This document shows positions 32,287 through 41,162 of a DNA stretch of 64,000 bases, piece after piece; position 1 is the stretch's first letter, and every line of letters begins with the position of its first letter. Below the pieces are notes generated by a model, which did no database searches, was not told the origin of the DNA, and saw only the letters and a list, made by a program, of their open reading frames with translations. The position numbers and the translations under genes were made by a program. The stretch comes from Chitinophagales bacterium (GTDB lineage: Bacteria > Bacteroidota > Bacteroidia > Chitinophagales > Chitinophagaceae): the NCBI GenBank assembly GCA_015655015.1, contig JAATFV010000090.1:124001-188000 (forward strand), written 5' to 3'.

Positions 32287-34088
32287 GCCTGAGCCGCAAT
32301 ATAAAATTGACACCAGGCGGCCTGCCGGGCCGGGGGCGCACCGTGTCGGTGGAAAAACCCAAACAGATGAAAGGGGTGATCCGCAGACTGTGGGCTTACT
32401 TCGGAAAGTATAAGGCCCTTTTAGCGCTGATATTCGGACTGCTGCTCCTCAACACCGGCGCCAACCTGGCTGGCTCCTATCTGCTCCGGCCCATTATCAA
32501 TCACTATATATTGCCCCACGACTGGCCCGGACTGGTGAAAATGGTCACCTGGCTGCTCATCATCTATATCGCGGGCTCGGCGGCAGGTTTCGTTCAAAGC
32601 AGGCTCATGGTCGTCGTCGCCCAACGGATCGTCGCCAATCTCCGCACCGACCTCTTTGGTCATTTACAATCACTGCCTCTCCGGTTCTTCGATACACAAA
32701 ATAATGGCGAGCTGATGAGCCGGTTTACCAACGACGTGGATAATATCAGCGAGTCCTTCAATGATAGTCTTACCCAATTGTTCTCCAGCACCATTACGCT
32801 GATAGGGACATTCGTTCTGATGATCTGCATCAGCCCTCTGCTGACCCTTGTCACCCTTATCGTCGTGCCGCTGATGCTTTGGCTCGCGACCCGCATCATC
32901 AATAAGAGCAAGCTCTTTTTCATGGAGCAGCAAACCGCTCTGGGTACGGCCAACGGATATATAGAAGAAATGATCACCGGCCTGAAAGTAGTAAAGGTCT
33001 TTTGCCATGAAGCCGAAGCCGCCCGAGAGTTTGGGGTGCTGAACCAGGATCTCCAGGATAAAGCCGGCAAGGCACAGCTGTATTCCGGTCTCATGATGCC
33101 CGTCATGAGCAATCTGAATACGATCAATTTTGCGCTGACCGCCGCTATCGGAGGTTTGTTATCCGTATTGCGGGGCCTGGACATCGGCGGTCTGGCCGCT
33201 TTCCTTCAATATTCCCGGCAGTTCGCCAGGCCGGTCAATGAAATATCGAGTCAGTTCAACAGCCTGCAATCGGCGCTGGCAGGGGCCGAACGCATTTTCC
33301 AGATCATGGATGAAGCGCCGGAAATGGCTGATGCCCCCGAAGCCGTCCCACTGGAACCTCTCAAAGGCGGAGTCCGTTTTGACCATGTCACTTTCAGCTA
33401 TGATCCCGGCAAGATCATCCTGGAAGATATCACCCTGGAAGCCCGACCCGGTCAGAAGATCGCCCTGGTCGGCTCGACAGGGGCGGGCAAAACGACGATC
33501 ATGAACCTCCTGCCCCGGTTCTATGACATCCAATCCGGGCATATCACCATCGACGGCATCGATATTCAGCAGGTAAAGCGGGAGGACCTTCGCCATTCCC
33601 TGGCCATCGTTCTGCAGGACGCCCACCTTTTCACCGGCACCGTCATGGAAAATATCCGTTACGGCCGTCTCGATGCCACCGACGAGGAGGTCATCGCAGC
33701 GGCGGGATTAGCCAATGCTCATTCCTTTATCAAAAGGCTGCCTAAAGGTTATCAAACGGTCCTCGAAGGCGATGGCAACAACCTTAGTCAGGGCCAGCGG
33801 CAGCTGCTCACCATTGCCCGGGCCGCCGTAGCCGTCCCCTCCATTCTTATCCTGGACGAAGCCACCAGCTCTATCGACACCCGCACCGAGATCGCTATTC
33901 AGGCCGGCATGGACAAGCTGATGCATGGCCGCACCAGTTTCGTCATTGCCCACCGGCTGTCCACTGTCCGGAACGCAGACGAGATCCTTGTCCTGGAAAA
34001 AGGAAGGATCATCGAACGGGGTACGCATGTTGCCTTATTGCAGCAAAAGGGAAAGTATTATGAATTGTATACCGGCCAGTTCGATTAA
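32283..34088 (+). CDS. ABC exporter half-transporter (canonical ATPase site)
   Basis: This 601-aa protein is the second half of the heterodimer: six membrane helices, Walker A GSTGAGKTTI, Walker B ILILDEATSSIDT with the catalytic Glu, an altered signature LSQGQRQLLTIARAA, and H-loop VIAHRLS. The complementary degeneracy of the two halves is what is known for heterodimeric exporters. A basic N-terminal extension of about 35 residues precedes the first helix. Substrate unknown (drug or lipid). Confidence 0.92.
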   Translation: MSLSRNIKLTPGGLPGRGRTVSVEKPKQMKGVIRRLWAYFGKYKALLALIFGLLLLNTGANLAGSYLLRPIINHYILPHDWPGLVKMVTWLLIIYIAGSAAGFVQSRLMVVVAQRIVANLRTDLFGHLQSLPLRFFDTQNNGELMSRFTNDVDNISESFNDSLTQLFSSTITLIGTFVLMICISPLLTLVTLIVVPLMLWLATRIINKSKLFFMEQQTALGTANGYIEEMITGLKVVKVFCHEAEAAREFGVLNQDLQDKAGKAQLYSGLMMPVMSNLNTINFALTAAIGGLLSVLRGLDIGGLAAFLQYSRQFARPVNEISSQFNSLQSALAGAERIFQIMDEAPEMADAPEAVPLEPLKGGVRFDHVTFSYDPGKIILEDITLEARPGQKIALVGSTGAGKTTIMNLLPRFYDIQSGHITIDGIDIQQVKREDLRHSLAIVLQDAHLFTGTVMENIRYGRLDATDEEVIAAAGLANAHSFIKRLPKGYQTVLEGDGNNLSQGQRQLLTIARAAVAVPSILILDEATSSIDTRTEIAIQAGMDKLMHGRTSFVIAHRLSTVRNADEILVLEKGRIIERGTHVALLQQKGKYYELYTGQFD

Positions 34089-34090
34089 GA

Positions 34091-34156
34091 ATGATGATTG
34101 TCACCTTCGTCCATGACGCCTGTCATTTACAGGGAAGGCGCTCTGGTATTTCTTTG
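34091..34156 (+). promoter_or_regulatory. Paired boxes and -7 element of nitroreductase
   Basis: ATGATgattGTCAC (34091-34104), 8 bp, ATGACgcctGTCAT (34113-34126), 22 bp, TTTCTTTG (34149-34156), and ATG at 34164. The pair starts 2 bp after the exporter stop codon. The very short distance to the ATG suggests a leaderless or nearly leaderless mRNA. Confidence 0.7.
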
Positions 34157-34163
34157 TATCATT

Positions 34164-34697
34164 ATGACAACTTACACCATACCTGAGGCGCTCTCCGTCA
34201 TCCTGAGAAGGGCAAGTGTCCGGAATTATACAGAACAAGTGGTCGACAAAGCCAATATAGAACGGCTGTTGCGGGCAGGCATGGCCGCTCCCGCCGCCGT
34301 TCACCAGTTTCCCTGGAAATTCATCGTTATCCGGGACAGAGTAATGCTGCAATACCTGGCCGACGGCCTGCCTTTCGCCAAAATGCTGGCAGAGGCTAAT
34401 GCCGCTATCGTCGTATGCGGAGTACCCCAGGAGGCATTCGCCGGAAGAACGGAATATGCCATTCTCGCCTGTGCCTGCGCCAGCGAGAATATTTTACTGG
34501 CCGCCGAAGCCCTTGGACTGGGCGCCGTATGGACGGCCGTCTATCCCAATGCGGACCTGATGGAGTTTGTCCGGAGAGAATTGAATATTCCCGCCGATGT
34601 CATTCCCCTGAACATTATTCCGATAGGTTATCCTTCCGGTGAAGATATGCCCTGTGAAAAATATGATCCGGCTAACATTCACTGGGAAAAATGGTAA
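34164..34697 (+). CDS. Nitroreductase-family FMN oxidoreductase
   Basis: This 177-aa protein starts MTTYTIPEALSVILRRASVRNYTEQVVDKANIERLLRAGMAAPAAVHQFPWKFIVI. The RRASVRNY motif, the AAPAAVHQFPW FMN region and the C-terminal IIPIGYPSGEDMP are typical of small nitroreductases, which use NAD(P)H to reduce nitro compounds or quinones. The frame is open to 34098, but the start at 34164 follows the promoter. It overlaps the AI-2E gene by 7 bp. Confidence 0.9.
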   Translation: MTTYTIPEALSVILRRASVRNYTEQVVDKANIERLLRAGMAAPAAVHQFPWKFIVIRDRVMLQYLADGLPFAKMLAEANAAIVVCGVPQEAFAGRTEYAILACACASENILLAAEALGLGAVWTAVYPNADLMEFVRRELNIPADVIPLNIIPIGYPSGEDMPCEKYDPANIHWEKW

Positions 34698-35779
34698 AGT
34701 TACACCGCAGCCTTATCAGCATCTCTCTGCTGCTGCTGATCCTTTATCTTGGGCGGCCTATTTTTGTACCGCTGGCATTTGCCTGTCTGTTCGCCCTGAT
34801 ACTAGTAACGCCCTGCCGTTTTATAGAGAAGCATAAGGTGCCCCGGGGTGTATCTTCTTTGTTATCCATTATAACATTTGTTTTTACCGGGTTGATCCTG
34901 TTCTATTTTATATCCTTTCAGCTTTCCCGTTTAAAAGGGGATTTGTCCGTGCTGACAGGTGAGCTTTCCGCCGGTATCGGCCACCTGGAAAAATGGATGC
35001 AGGAAAAATTCGGGGGGAACTCATCCGGGACCGGAGGTTGGATACATTCCTATACTTCCGGGACCCTGGCAAATTCCTCTTCGATGCTGAACAGAACGTT
35101 TAGCTTCGTCTCAGGCACCGTCATTTACCTGGTGCTGATCCCCGTTTATACCTTCCTGCTTTTATATTACCGCGGACTGCTCGTGCGTTTCCTTGTCAGG
35201 CAGTTCGGCGAAGATCATTCGGATAAGATACTTGAATTGGGGGAGAAGGCAAGATCCGTCATAAAAGGATATGTCGGCGGCCTCCTCATCGAAATGAGCA
35301 TTGTCGCCTCGCTAAACTGCGCAGGCCTGTTCCTGGTCGGTATGAGGTATGCCTTATTGTGCGGGGTGATCGTCGCCCTGTTAAATCTCATTCCTTATCT
35401 CGGTATCTTTATTGCCTGTGCCATGAGCCTGCTGATCACCTTACATACCGACTCTCCTGACACGGCGGCAAGAGTGATCGTTGTCCTGGTATCCGTCCAT
35501 CTTATGGACGCTTATTTCCTTTTTCCAAAAGTGGTCGGATCAAAAGTAAAGATCAATGCACTGGCAGCTATACTGGGAGTAGTTACCGGAAGTGTATTAT
35601 GGGGCATTCCGGGGATGTTCCTTTCCCTTCCCGCCATCGCCATGCTGAAAGTCATATTCGATGAGGTGGAGGGCCTGCAGGCCTGGGGGCTTCTGCTCGG
35701 TGATGATGTCCCTGCCACCAATCATTCCCGGCACGGTGTCTGGAAATGGAAAAGACGGGCGGCAAAAAAGAACCGATAA
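34691..35779 (+). CDS. AI-2E family transporter (PerM-like permease)
   Basis: This 362-aa membrane protein has about eight helices and the family core (VYLVLIPVYTFLLLYYRGLLVRFLV, ALLNLIPYLGIFIA, GSKVKINALAAILGVVTGSVLWGIPGMFLSLPAIAMLKVIFDEVE). The family includes Na+/H+ antiporters and autoinducer exporters; the substrate is not predictable. A 7-bp overlap with the nitroreductase gene places it in the same regulated transcript. Confidence 0.92.
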   Translation: MVKLHRSLISISLLLLILYLGRPIFVPLAFACLFALILVTPCRFIEKHKVPRGVSSLLSIITFVFTGLILFYFISFQLSRLKGDLSVLTGELSAGIGHLEKWMQEKFGGNSSGTGGWIHSYTSGTLANSSSMLNRTFSFVSGTVIYLVLIPVYTFLLLYYRGLLVRFLVRQFGEDHSDKILELGEKARSVIKGYVGGLLIEMSIVASLNCAGLFLVGMRYALLCGVIVALLNLIPYLGIFIACAMSLLITLHTDSPDTAARVIVVLVSVHLMDAYFLFPKVVGSKVKINALAAILGVVTGSVLWGIPGMFLSLPAIAMLKVIFDEVEGLQAWGLLLGDDVPATNHSRHGVWKWKRRAAKKNR

Positions 35780-35797
35780 TTATTCCACCGCCCATCT

Positions 35798-35942
35798 TAG
35801 AACGCTCCGTTCTATTCAAGAACGCTCCTGTTCTATTCAAGAACGCTCCTGTTCTATTTAAGAACACTCCTGTTCTATTTAAGAACACTCCTGTTCTATT
35901 TAAGAGCACTCCTGTTCCATTTAAGAACACTCCCGTTCCTCC
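35798..35942. repeat. 21-bp tandem repeat, seven units with internal inverted repeats
   Basis: Units of the type aagaacgctcctgttctattc follow each other from 35798 to 35942 with 20-21 bp period. Each unit holds AGAAC-N6-GTTCT, which can form a small hairpin. The array lies between the convergent AI-2E transporter and alcohol dehydrogenase genes. A frame reading through it gives only LFKNTPV-like repeats and is not a gene. Confidence 0.88.
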
Positions 35943-35991
35943 AGATAGCCTGGTGGAACGGGAGGTAATGATCCTAAAGAGTATGATCAGA

Positions 35992-37026
35992 TTAAGGCTT
36001 CGCGATTTCCAATACTATTCTTCCCTCGATGTCTCCTTTTTTCATTTGATCGAATGCGGAATTGATATCCTCCAGCTTGGCTGCATGGACGGTAGCTTTT
36101 ACCTTACCCTCTATGGCGAAAGCAAGGGCCTCCTGCATGTCTTTTCTTGTTCCGACGATCGAGCCTCTCACGGTATAGCGGTTTAACACCGTTTCAAAAA
36201 TGGGCAGATCAAAACTTCCGGGAGGCAAGCCATTCAGCGCGATCGTTCCCTTACGCCGCAGAGCGGAGATACCCTGTCTGAAGGCGATTGGAGAGACCGC
36301 CGTGACGAGCACGCCGTGCATGCCGCCTGTCTGTTTTTTCAGGAAAGCTCCCGGATCCTGTTCCCGTGCGTTGACTGTGAGATCGGCGCCCAGTTTCCTG
36401 GCCAGCGCCAGCTTGTCCTCCGCCACATCGATGGCTGCCACATGAAGTCCCATTGCCTTGGCATATTGCACGGCCAGGTGGCCCAGACCACCAATACCTG
36501 AAATAGCGACCCATTCCCCGGGTTTGGTATCGGTCTCTTTCAGGCCTTTGTAAACCGTTACTCCCGCACAAGTGATGGGTGCGATCTCCAGGAAATTGAC
36601 GTTGGAAGGTAAATGAGCGACATACCGGGCATCTGCAATAACATATTCCGCATATCCGCCGTCTACGCTGTATCCCCCGTTCTGCTGGGTTTCACACAAG
36701 GTCTCCCATCCCGTAATGCAATATTCGCAGCCGCCGCAGGCGCTGTACAGCCAGGGCACCCCAACGACATCTCCTTCTTTAACGTTGGTTACGCCTTTGC
36801 CCAATGCCGCTACATAACCGATTGCCTCATGCCCGGGTATCAAAGGCATTTTGGGTTTCACCGGCCAATCTCCCGTCACTGCATGCAGGTCGGTATGACA
36901 AACACCGCAGGTGATTACTTTTACAAGGATCTCGTTTTCGCGCGGTTCTTTTACCGGCATTTCTTCGATCTTCAAGGGGGCGCCGAATTCATAAACGACA
37001 GCCGCTTTCATTTTTTTAGGTAACAT
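35992..37026 (-). CDS. adhP: Zinc-dependent alcohol dehydrogenase, AdhP type
   Basis: This 344-aa protein starts [25 protein letters not shown] (37011 is an alternative start). It shows catalytic zinc ligands in [15 protein letters not shown] and GHEAIGYV, a structural zinc loop [15 protein letters not shown], and the NAD-binding [17 protein letters not shown]. It interconverts ethanol or other primary alcohols and aldehydes with NAD and would dispose of reducing power during oxygen limitation. It is transcribed leftward from a promoter with a perfect box. Confidence 0.94.
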   Translation of the reverse strand: MLPKKMKAAVVYEFGAPLKIEEMPVKEPRENEILVKVITCGVCHTDLHAVTGDWPVKPKMPLIPGHEAIGYVAALGKGVTNVKEGDVVGVPWLYSACGGCEYCITGWETLCETQQNGGYSVDGGYAEYVIADARYVAHLPSNVNFLEIAPITCAGVTVYKGLKETDTKPGEWVAISGIGGLGHLAVQYAKAMGLHVAAIDVAEDKLALARKLGADLTVNAREQDPGAFLKKQTGGMHGVLVTAVSPIAFRQGISALRRKGTIALNGLPPGSFDLPIFETVLNRYTVRGSIVGTRKDMQEALAFAIEGKVKATVHAAKLEDINSAFDQMKKGDIEGRIVLEIAKP

Positions 37027-37062
37027 ATAAGATGATTTATCTGAACAATTGTGTTTAAACAA

Positions 37063-37128
37063 CAAATATATTTCTACCGGTTACGCAAACGGGTAATGTA
37101 GTTCAGGCCTCCCGATGATTAAGATCAT
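37063..37128 (-). promoter_or_regulatory. Paired boxes and -7 element of adhP
   Basis: Distal perfect palindrome ATGATtaagATCAT (37115-37128); degenerate proximal box GTAATgtagTTCAG (37093-37106), 8 bp apart; leftward after 22 bp a perfect -7 TATATTTG (37070-37063). Rightward, GAATTTTA at 37151 lies 22 bp from the strong box and could serve the persulfide dioxygenase gene. Confidence 0.65.
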
Positions 37129-37164
37129 GCCGGAACATGTTATTTATTGAGAATTTTAACATTC

Positions 37165-37246
37165 GATCAGCAAAACCGGACCTTCAATCAACAGAGCTGG
37201 ACCTTTAATCAGCAGAGTTGGATCTTTAATCAGCAGAACGGGACCC
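37165..37246 (+). repeat. 21-bp tandem repeat, four units
   Basis: Units of the form aatcagcagagttggatcttt lie at 37165-37185, 37186-37206, 37207-37227 and 37228-37246 (the last is incomplete). They fall in the leader region of the persulfide dioxygenase-like gene. Confidence 0.85.
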
Positions 37247-37271
37247 GATGGTCAATCTAAATTAATTTTTT

Positions 37272-38687
37272 ATGAAAATAGAGCAGATTTATACCGGCTG
37301 CCTGGCACAGGGCGCCTATTACCTTGAAAGCAATGGTGAGGCGGCTATCGTGGACCCGTTACGCGAAGTGGAACCTTATATTCAAAAGGCGGCAAAAGAC
37401 AGGGCCCGGATAAAATATGTGCTGGAAACCCATTTTCATGCGGACTTCGTCTCCGGGCACCTGGACCTCTCGCGTAAGACCGGCGCCGTCATTGTGTATG
37501 GTCCCCGGGCCACCCCCGCTTTTCCGGCGCGTATCGCCGCAGACGGAGAGGAGTTAAAGCTGGGCGATATCACTATAAAAGTATTACATACCCCCGGCCA
37601 TACGCCGGAAAGCAGCTGTTTCTTAGTATTGGATGAGACCCGGAAGCCAACGGCTTTATTCACCGGCGACACCTTATTCATCGGAGATGTCGGCAGGCCT
37701 GACCTGGCGCAGGCAGCAACCGGAATGACGAAAGAACAAATGGCCGGGATATTGTTCAATTCCCTTGTCCATAAAATAGTTCCCCTCCCGGATGACGTCA
37801 TGCTGTACCCTGCTCATGGCGCCGGCAGCGCCTGCGGAAAGAATATGAGCAAAGAGACGACGGATACGCTGGGACATCAGAAAGCCACCAATTATGCATT
37901 AAGGCCGGGTATAACAGAGGATGAGTTCATAAAAGAGATCACGGAAGGTCTTACACCGCCGCCGGCCTATTTCCCGCTGAATGTCCTGCTTAATAAAACG
38001 GGATATGAACCTTTTGACGTGGTAATGAAAAGGGGCGACAAGGCCTTATCTCCCGATGCATTCGAAAGAACGGCCAATACGGCCGGCGCCCTGATCCTGG
38101 ATACCCGGGACGCGGATATTTTCTCTTCCGGATTTATTCCCAATTCCATCAATATCGGTATAGATGGCAACTTCGCTCCATGGGCCGGCGCCCTGATCCC
38201 GGATATCGAACAAAAGATCCTGCTCGTAACGGAACCGGGCCGTGAAGAAGAAGTGATCACCCGGCTGTCCCGTGTAGGGCTGGATCATTCGATCGGTTAT
38301 CTGAAGGGTGGCTTCGCAGCCTGGAAGGCCGCTGGGAAGGAAACGGATTCCGTCCCATCCTTAACAGCCGCTGAGCTCGCCACCCAACAGGGCAAAACCG
38401 CACCCGTGCTGCTGGATGTCCGCAGGAACAGCGAATACCAGAGCGAACATATTATCGGCGCGATCAACACTCCTTTGGATACGATTAACGATAACCTGCC
38501 ACAGATCGACAGAAGCCGGACCAGTTACGTATTTTGCGCAGGGGGCTACCGCTCCATGATCTTTATTTCCATTTTAAGAGCAAGAGGATATGACAAGCTC
38601 GTCAACATACGGGGAGGATTCAAGGCGATCAAAGAATGCGGGCTGTTCCCCGTGACGGAGTATGTTTGCCCCACTACTATTTTATAA
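37272..38687 (+). CDS. Metallo-beta-lactamase fold hydrolase with two rhodanese domains (persulfide dioxygenase type)
   Basis: This 471-aa protein has an N-terminal metallo-beta-lactamase domain with THFHADFVSGH (53-63), HTPGHTPESS and FTGDTLFIGDVGRPDL, as in ETHE1-like persulfide dioxygenases. Two rhodanese domains follow (about 255-350 and 362-460). Only the second has the catalytic Cys loop (YVFCAGGYRSM); the first has lost it (LLVTEPGREEEV). The layout resembles CstB from sulfide-detoxifying staphylococci: oxidation of persulfide to sulfite and transfer of sulfane sulfur. A CHAD protein gene follows. Confidence 0.88.
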   Translation: MKIEQIYTGCLAQGAYYLESNGEAAIVDPLREVEPYIQKAAKDRARIKYVLETHFHADFVSGHLDLSRKTGAVIVYGPRATPAFPARIAADGEELKLGDITIKVLHTPGHTPESSCFLVLDETRKPTALFTGDTLFIGDVGRPDLAQAATGMTKEQMAGILFNSLVHKIVPLPDDVMLYPAHGAGSACGKNMSKETTDTLGHQKATNYALRPGITEDEFIKEITEGLTPPPAYFPLNVLLNKTGYEPFDVVMKRGDKALSPDAFERTANTAGALILDTRDADIFSSGFIPNSINIGIDGNFAPWAGALIPDIEQKILLVTEPGREEEVITRLSRVGLDHSIGYLKGGFAAWKAAGKETDSVPSLTAAELATQQGKTAPVLLDVRRNSEYQSEHIIGAINTPLDTINDNLPQIDRSRTSYVFCAGGYRSMIFISILRARGYDKLVNIRGGFKAIKECGLFPVTEYVCPTTIL

Positions 38688-38748
38688 AAGAGGTTTTATC
38701 TTTACAGGCCGCTCCTTCCGGTCTATCGATCACACCAATCTGAATTGT

Positions 38749-39627
38749 ATGAAGCGCAAGGAAACAGTAAATATTATCCGAAAGAGATTTAAAAAGATAA
38801 ATGCGGCCTTCCGGGCGCTGATGCTTCATTTTGATGCGGAAGACATTCATGATTTCCGGGTGGAAGTGAAAAAGCTCAAGGCCTTCCTGCGGTTTGCAGG
38901 GACGGCAGGCTCAACAGGGACGGTAGGGACGGCCTCCCCCGGAACATCCGGGAAAGGACCGGCCGGCCTTAAGCTTCCCAAAAAATTACGTGAGCTTTAC
39001 AGGATATCAGGCACTCTCCGGAATCTTCAGCTGCAGCAGCAAAATATCCGGAATGCCTGGCCTGCCGGCGGCGCTGAATCTCCCGATCACTATCTATATC
39101 TCCTCATCACGGAATCGGTCTGCCAGGTCACGCAGGCAAAACGCCTGGTAAAAGGCAAGAGAAGCTTCAAAAAAGAAGAAAGGCAGATCATCGGTCAATT
39201 ACCGTTGCGGCCCGGGAAAAAAATCGCTGAAAGATTTGTGCGTGCACATACCAGCAATATCCGGGATCTGCTGGCAGTCTCTTCTCCGACAGACGACTCC
39301 TTTCACACGATCCGCAAAAAGCTGAAAGATCTGCAGTATACGGGCCCTTATACAGGGGGGCATGTCACGCTGCCTGAGAGCCCTGAGCGGCGGCCGGCGG
39401 GTTTTCCGCTTACCGATAAAGAGATTGTCTCTTTCACAGGCTTACTGGGAGATTTGCAGGACCTCTGTATCGGGATAGAGCTTTTACAACCGGCTTATAC
39501 CAACCGGGTAAGTCCTGAAAAGGAAAGAATGGGCCTGGTAGACCTTCGCAGGCAATGGCAGAAAGAAAAAGAGCGTAAGGAACAGGAGGTATATATTAAA
39601 CTAACGAAAAAATTACTTCCCGCCTGA
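38749..39627 (+). CDS. CHAD domain protein
   Basis: This 292-aa protein starts MKRKETVNIIRKRFKKINAAF. The N-terminal helix pair has the CHAD signature DAEDIHDFRVEVKKLKAFLRF, and a second HTIRKKLKDLQY occurs near the C-terminus. CHAD domains are helical, rich in conserved His and basic residues, and bind polyphosphate. A Gly/Thr-rich insertion (GTAGSTGTVGTASPGTSG) interrupts the first helical bundle. The frame is open to 38662, but the start at 38749 avoids overlap. The end overlaps the convergent membrane protein gene by 15 bp. Confidence 0.85.
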   Translation: MKRKETVNIIRKRFKKINAAFRALMLHFDAEDIHDFRVEVKKLKAFLRFAGTAGSTGTVGTASPGTSGKGPAGLKLPKKLRELYRISGTLRNLQLQQQNIRNAWPAGGAESPDHYLYLLITESVCQVTQAKRLVKGKRSFKKEERQIIGQLPLRPGKKIAERFVRAHTSNIRDLLAVSSPTDDSFHTIRKKLKDLQYTGPYTGGHVTLPESPERRPAGFPLTDKEIVSFTGLLGDLQDLCIGIELLQPAYTNRVSPEKERMGLVDLRRQWQKEKERKEQEVYIKLTKKLLPA

Positions 39628-40884
39628 AACTGAATCCGATATGACTACAGTTCTTCTTGCGAATATTTCCGGAATCAATAACAGGGCTAGTCCGGCAAAC
39701 ATGATAATAGCTGCAATGAACAGTAAAAAAGGAAAAAGGGCTCCGCTCAGGTAATTGATAGCCGACAGTCCCTGCAGCACCAGCAAAATTTCATTGATCA
39801 AAACCCCGGCAATGAAAATACCCGCGCTCATTCTCCGGAAGCCCGAAATGCAATGGAGCATTTTTTCCTGCAGTAAGAAGCCGATCATGAAAAAGCTTAT
39901 AAAACCCAATACAACAAGATGAAGATAACCGATGATCACCGCTCTGAACCCGAATGCCAGACGGCCCAGAGCCGGGATGACTGATAAGGCCTGCAGCACC
40001 AGCTTGATCATAAAGGCGATAAAGGAAAATCCCCAGAATATTTTCACCTGCATAGATAACAGCAGGCGCCATTGATCCCGTGATTGCCAGACCAGTCGGA
40101 CAAGAATGATCAGGGCAGCCAGCTGCAGACAGGCGGCGGCAGCTGCTATAACAGATACCCAGACAGGAGGATCCATCCATAACAGGGATAAACAGTAAGC
40201 CGGGATACAAGCTGTCGTCATGAGTATAAAGAACAGGCGGCTATTTCTTTTATCCAATGGAACTTTGTATAACCAGACGCTAAAAAAGAACAGGGCCATT
40301 ACACCAAAGCTGAACCACCCATTGTACTGGAAATGCAGAAAAAGATATACGGAATTATAATAAAGCCTGGGAGCGGCTACCTGGCGGGACATGATGTAGG
40401 CCAGCAGAAAAGGCCCGGCACTCGAAAGGACAAAAAACAACAGCGCAGCTTTCACCCATCGTTGTATCCATACCGGGATCTCACTTCCCGTAATATCTTT
40501 CCAATAGGTCACGGCAAACCAATAGGAGAACAGAATAGATAATACAGAGAAAAAGATAGATACCGGTCCATAACCCTGGAAAGGGAAGCTTAACAACATA
40601 CCATAACTGGCTGACTGCGCCCAAAGAAACTGGTAGGAATATATTTTGCGGATAGTCACTCCGGATCGGGATAACAGGTAGACAAAAGCCGTAAAAATAA
40701 CCGTGGAAGCCCAACCTGAAAAGGCAAAATGAGAATGGGCGTTCAGCAGGAATTTGTAGTCCAGGGCCGGCAATGAAAAGGCGATCTTGTATCGTAAAAG
40801 GATGCCCAGCAGAGAAACCAGCAACAGATTGAAAAGACAAAATACAGGCCATGACCGGTATTTTGAAAAGCCTGCACTCTCCAT
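39613..40884 (-). CDS. Polytopic membrane protein, possibly haem-binding, divergent from nos locus
   Basis: This 423-aa protein has about 12 membrane helices. Histidines inside helices recur in a pattern reminiscent of haem-copper oxidase subunit I or NnrS: NAHSHFAFSGW, FLHFQYNGWF and IGYLHLVVLGF. The full set of CuB and haem ligands is not obvious, so I do not call it an oxidase. Its promoter carries the paired boxes on the side facing away from nos, suggesting a role in nitrogen-oxide or low-oxygen respiration. The start at 40884 (MESAGFSKYRSW) is downstream of the predicted transcription start; the longer frame from 40917 is not. Confidence 0.7.
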   Translation of the reverse strand: MESAGFSKYRSWPVFCLFNLLLVSLLGILLRYKIAFSLPALDYKFLLNAHSHFAFSGWASTVIFTAFVYLLSRSGVTIRKIYSYQFLWAQSASYGMLLSFPFQGYGPVSIFFSVLSILFSYWFAVTYWKDITGSEIPVWIQRWVKAALLFFVLSSAGPFLLAYIMSRQVAAPRLYYNSVYLFLHFQYNGWFSFGVMALFFFSVWLYKVPLDKRNSRLFFILMTTACIPAYCLSLLWMDPPVWVSVIAAAAACLQLAALIILVRLVWQSRDQWRLLLSMQVKIFWGFSFIAFMIKLVLQALSVIPALGRLAFGFRAVIIGYLHLVVLGFISFFMIGFLLQEKMLHCISGFRRMSAGIFIAGVLINEILLVLQGLSAINYLSGALFPFLLFIAAIIMFAGLALLLIPEIFARRTVVISDSVSGGK

Positions 40885-40914
40885 AAGTATTAAAAATGAG
40901 ATGGATTTTCCAGG

Positions 40915-40980
40915 CAAAATTATCGCTGTTACGGGTCAGTCCACCTGATTTTGATCCTCCTTTAGCATGATTTGAATCAT
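40915..40980 (-). promoter_or_regulatory. Paired boxes and -7 element of membrane protein gene
   Basis: Perfect distal box ATGATttgaATCAT (40967-40980), proximal CTGATtttgATCCT (40945-40958), 8 bp apart, then leftward after 22 bp a perfect -7 TAATTTTG (40922-40915). Confidence 0.72.
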
Positions 40981-41019
40981 ATTAATACACAAATACATCT
41001 ATTTATCTGCAAATAAAAC

Positions 41020-41089
41020 ATGATCTTAATCATGAACCGCCAATCATGATCCAAATCATATCCGAATGTAAATATCCACGCTAAACTTG
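41020..41089 (+). promoter_or_regulatory. Two perfect boxes and -7 element of nos operon
   Basis: ATGATcttaATCAT (41020-41033) and ATGATccaaATCAT (41046-41059) are both perfect palindromes, here 12 bp apart instead of 8. After 22 bp comes TAAACTTG (41082-41089). The leader to the cytochrome ATG is about 70 nt. Confidence 0.75.
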
Positions 41090-41162
41090 CAGCGTAATCC
41101 TTAAGCAACCGGCTTTATATGAAATGCACCGCATTCATGAACACCTTTTAAAAAAGACAAAT

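Noticed and set aside
35746-36186. Rightward 146-aa frame through the 21-bp repeat array
   Set aside because: It is a translation of the tandem repeat (LFKNTPV units) followed by the antisense of the alcohol dehydrogenase; no family features.
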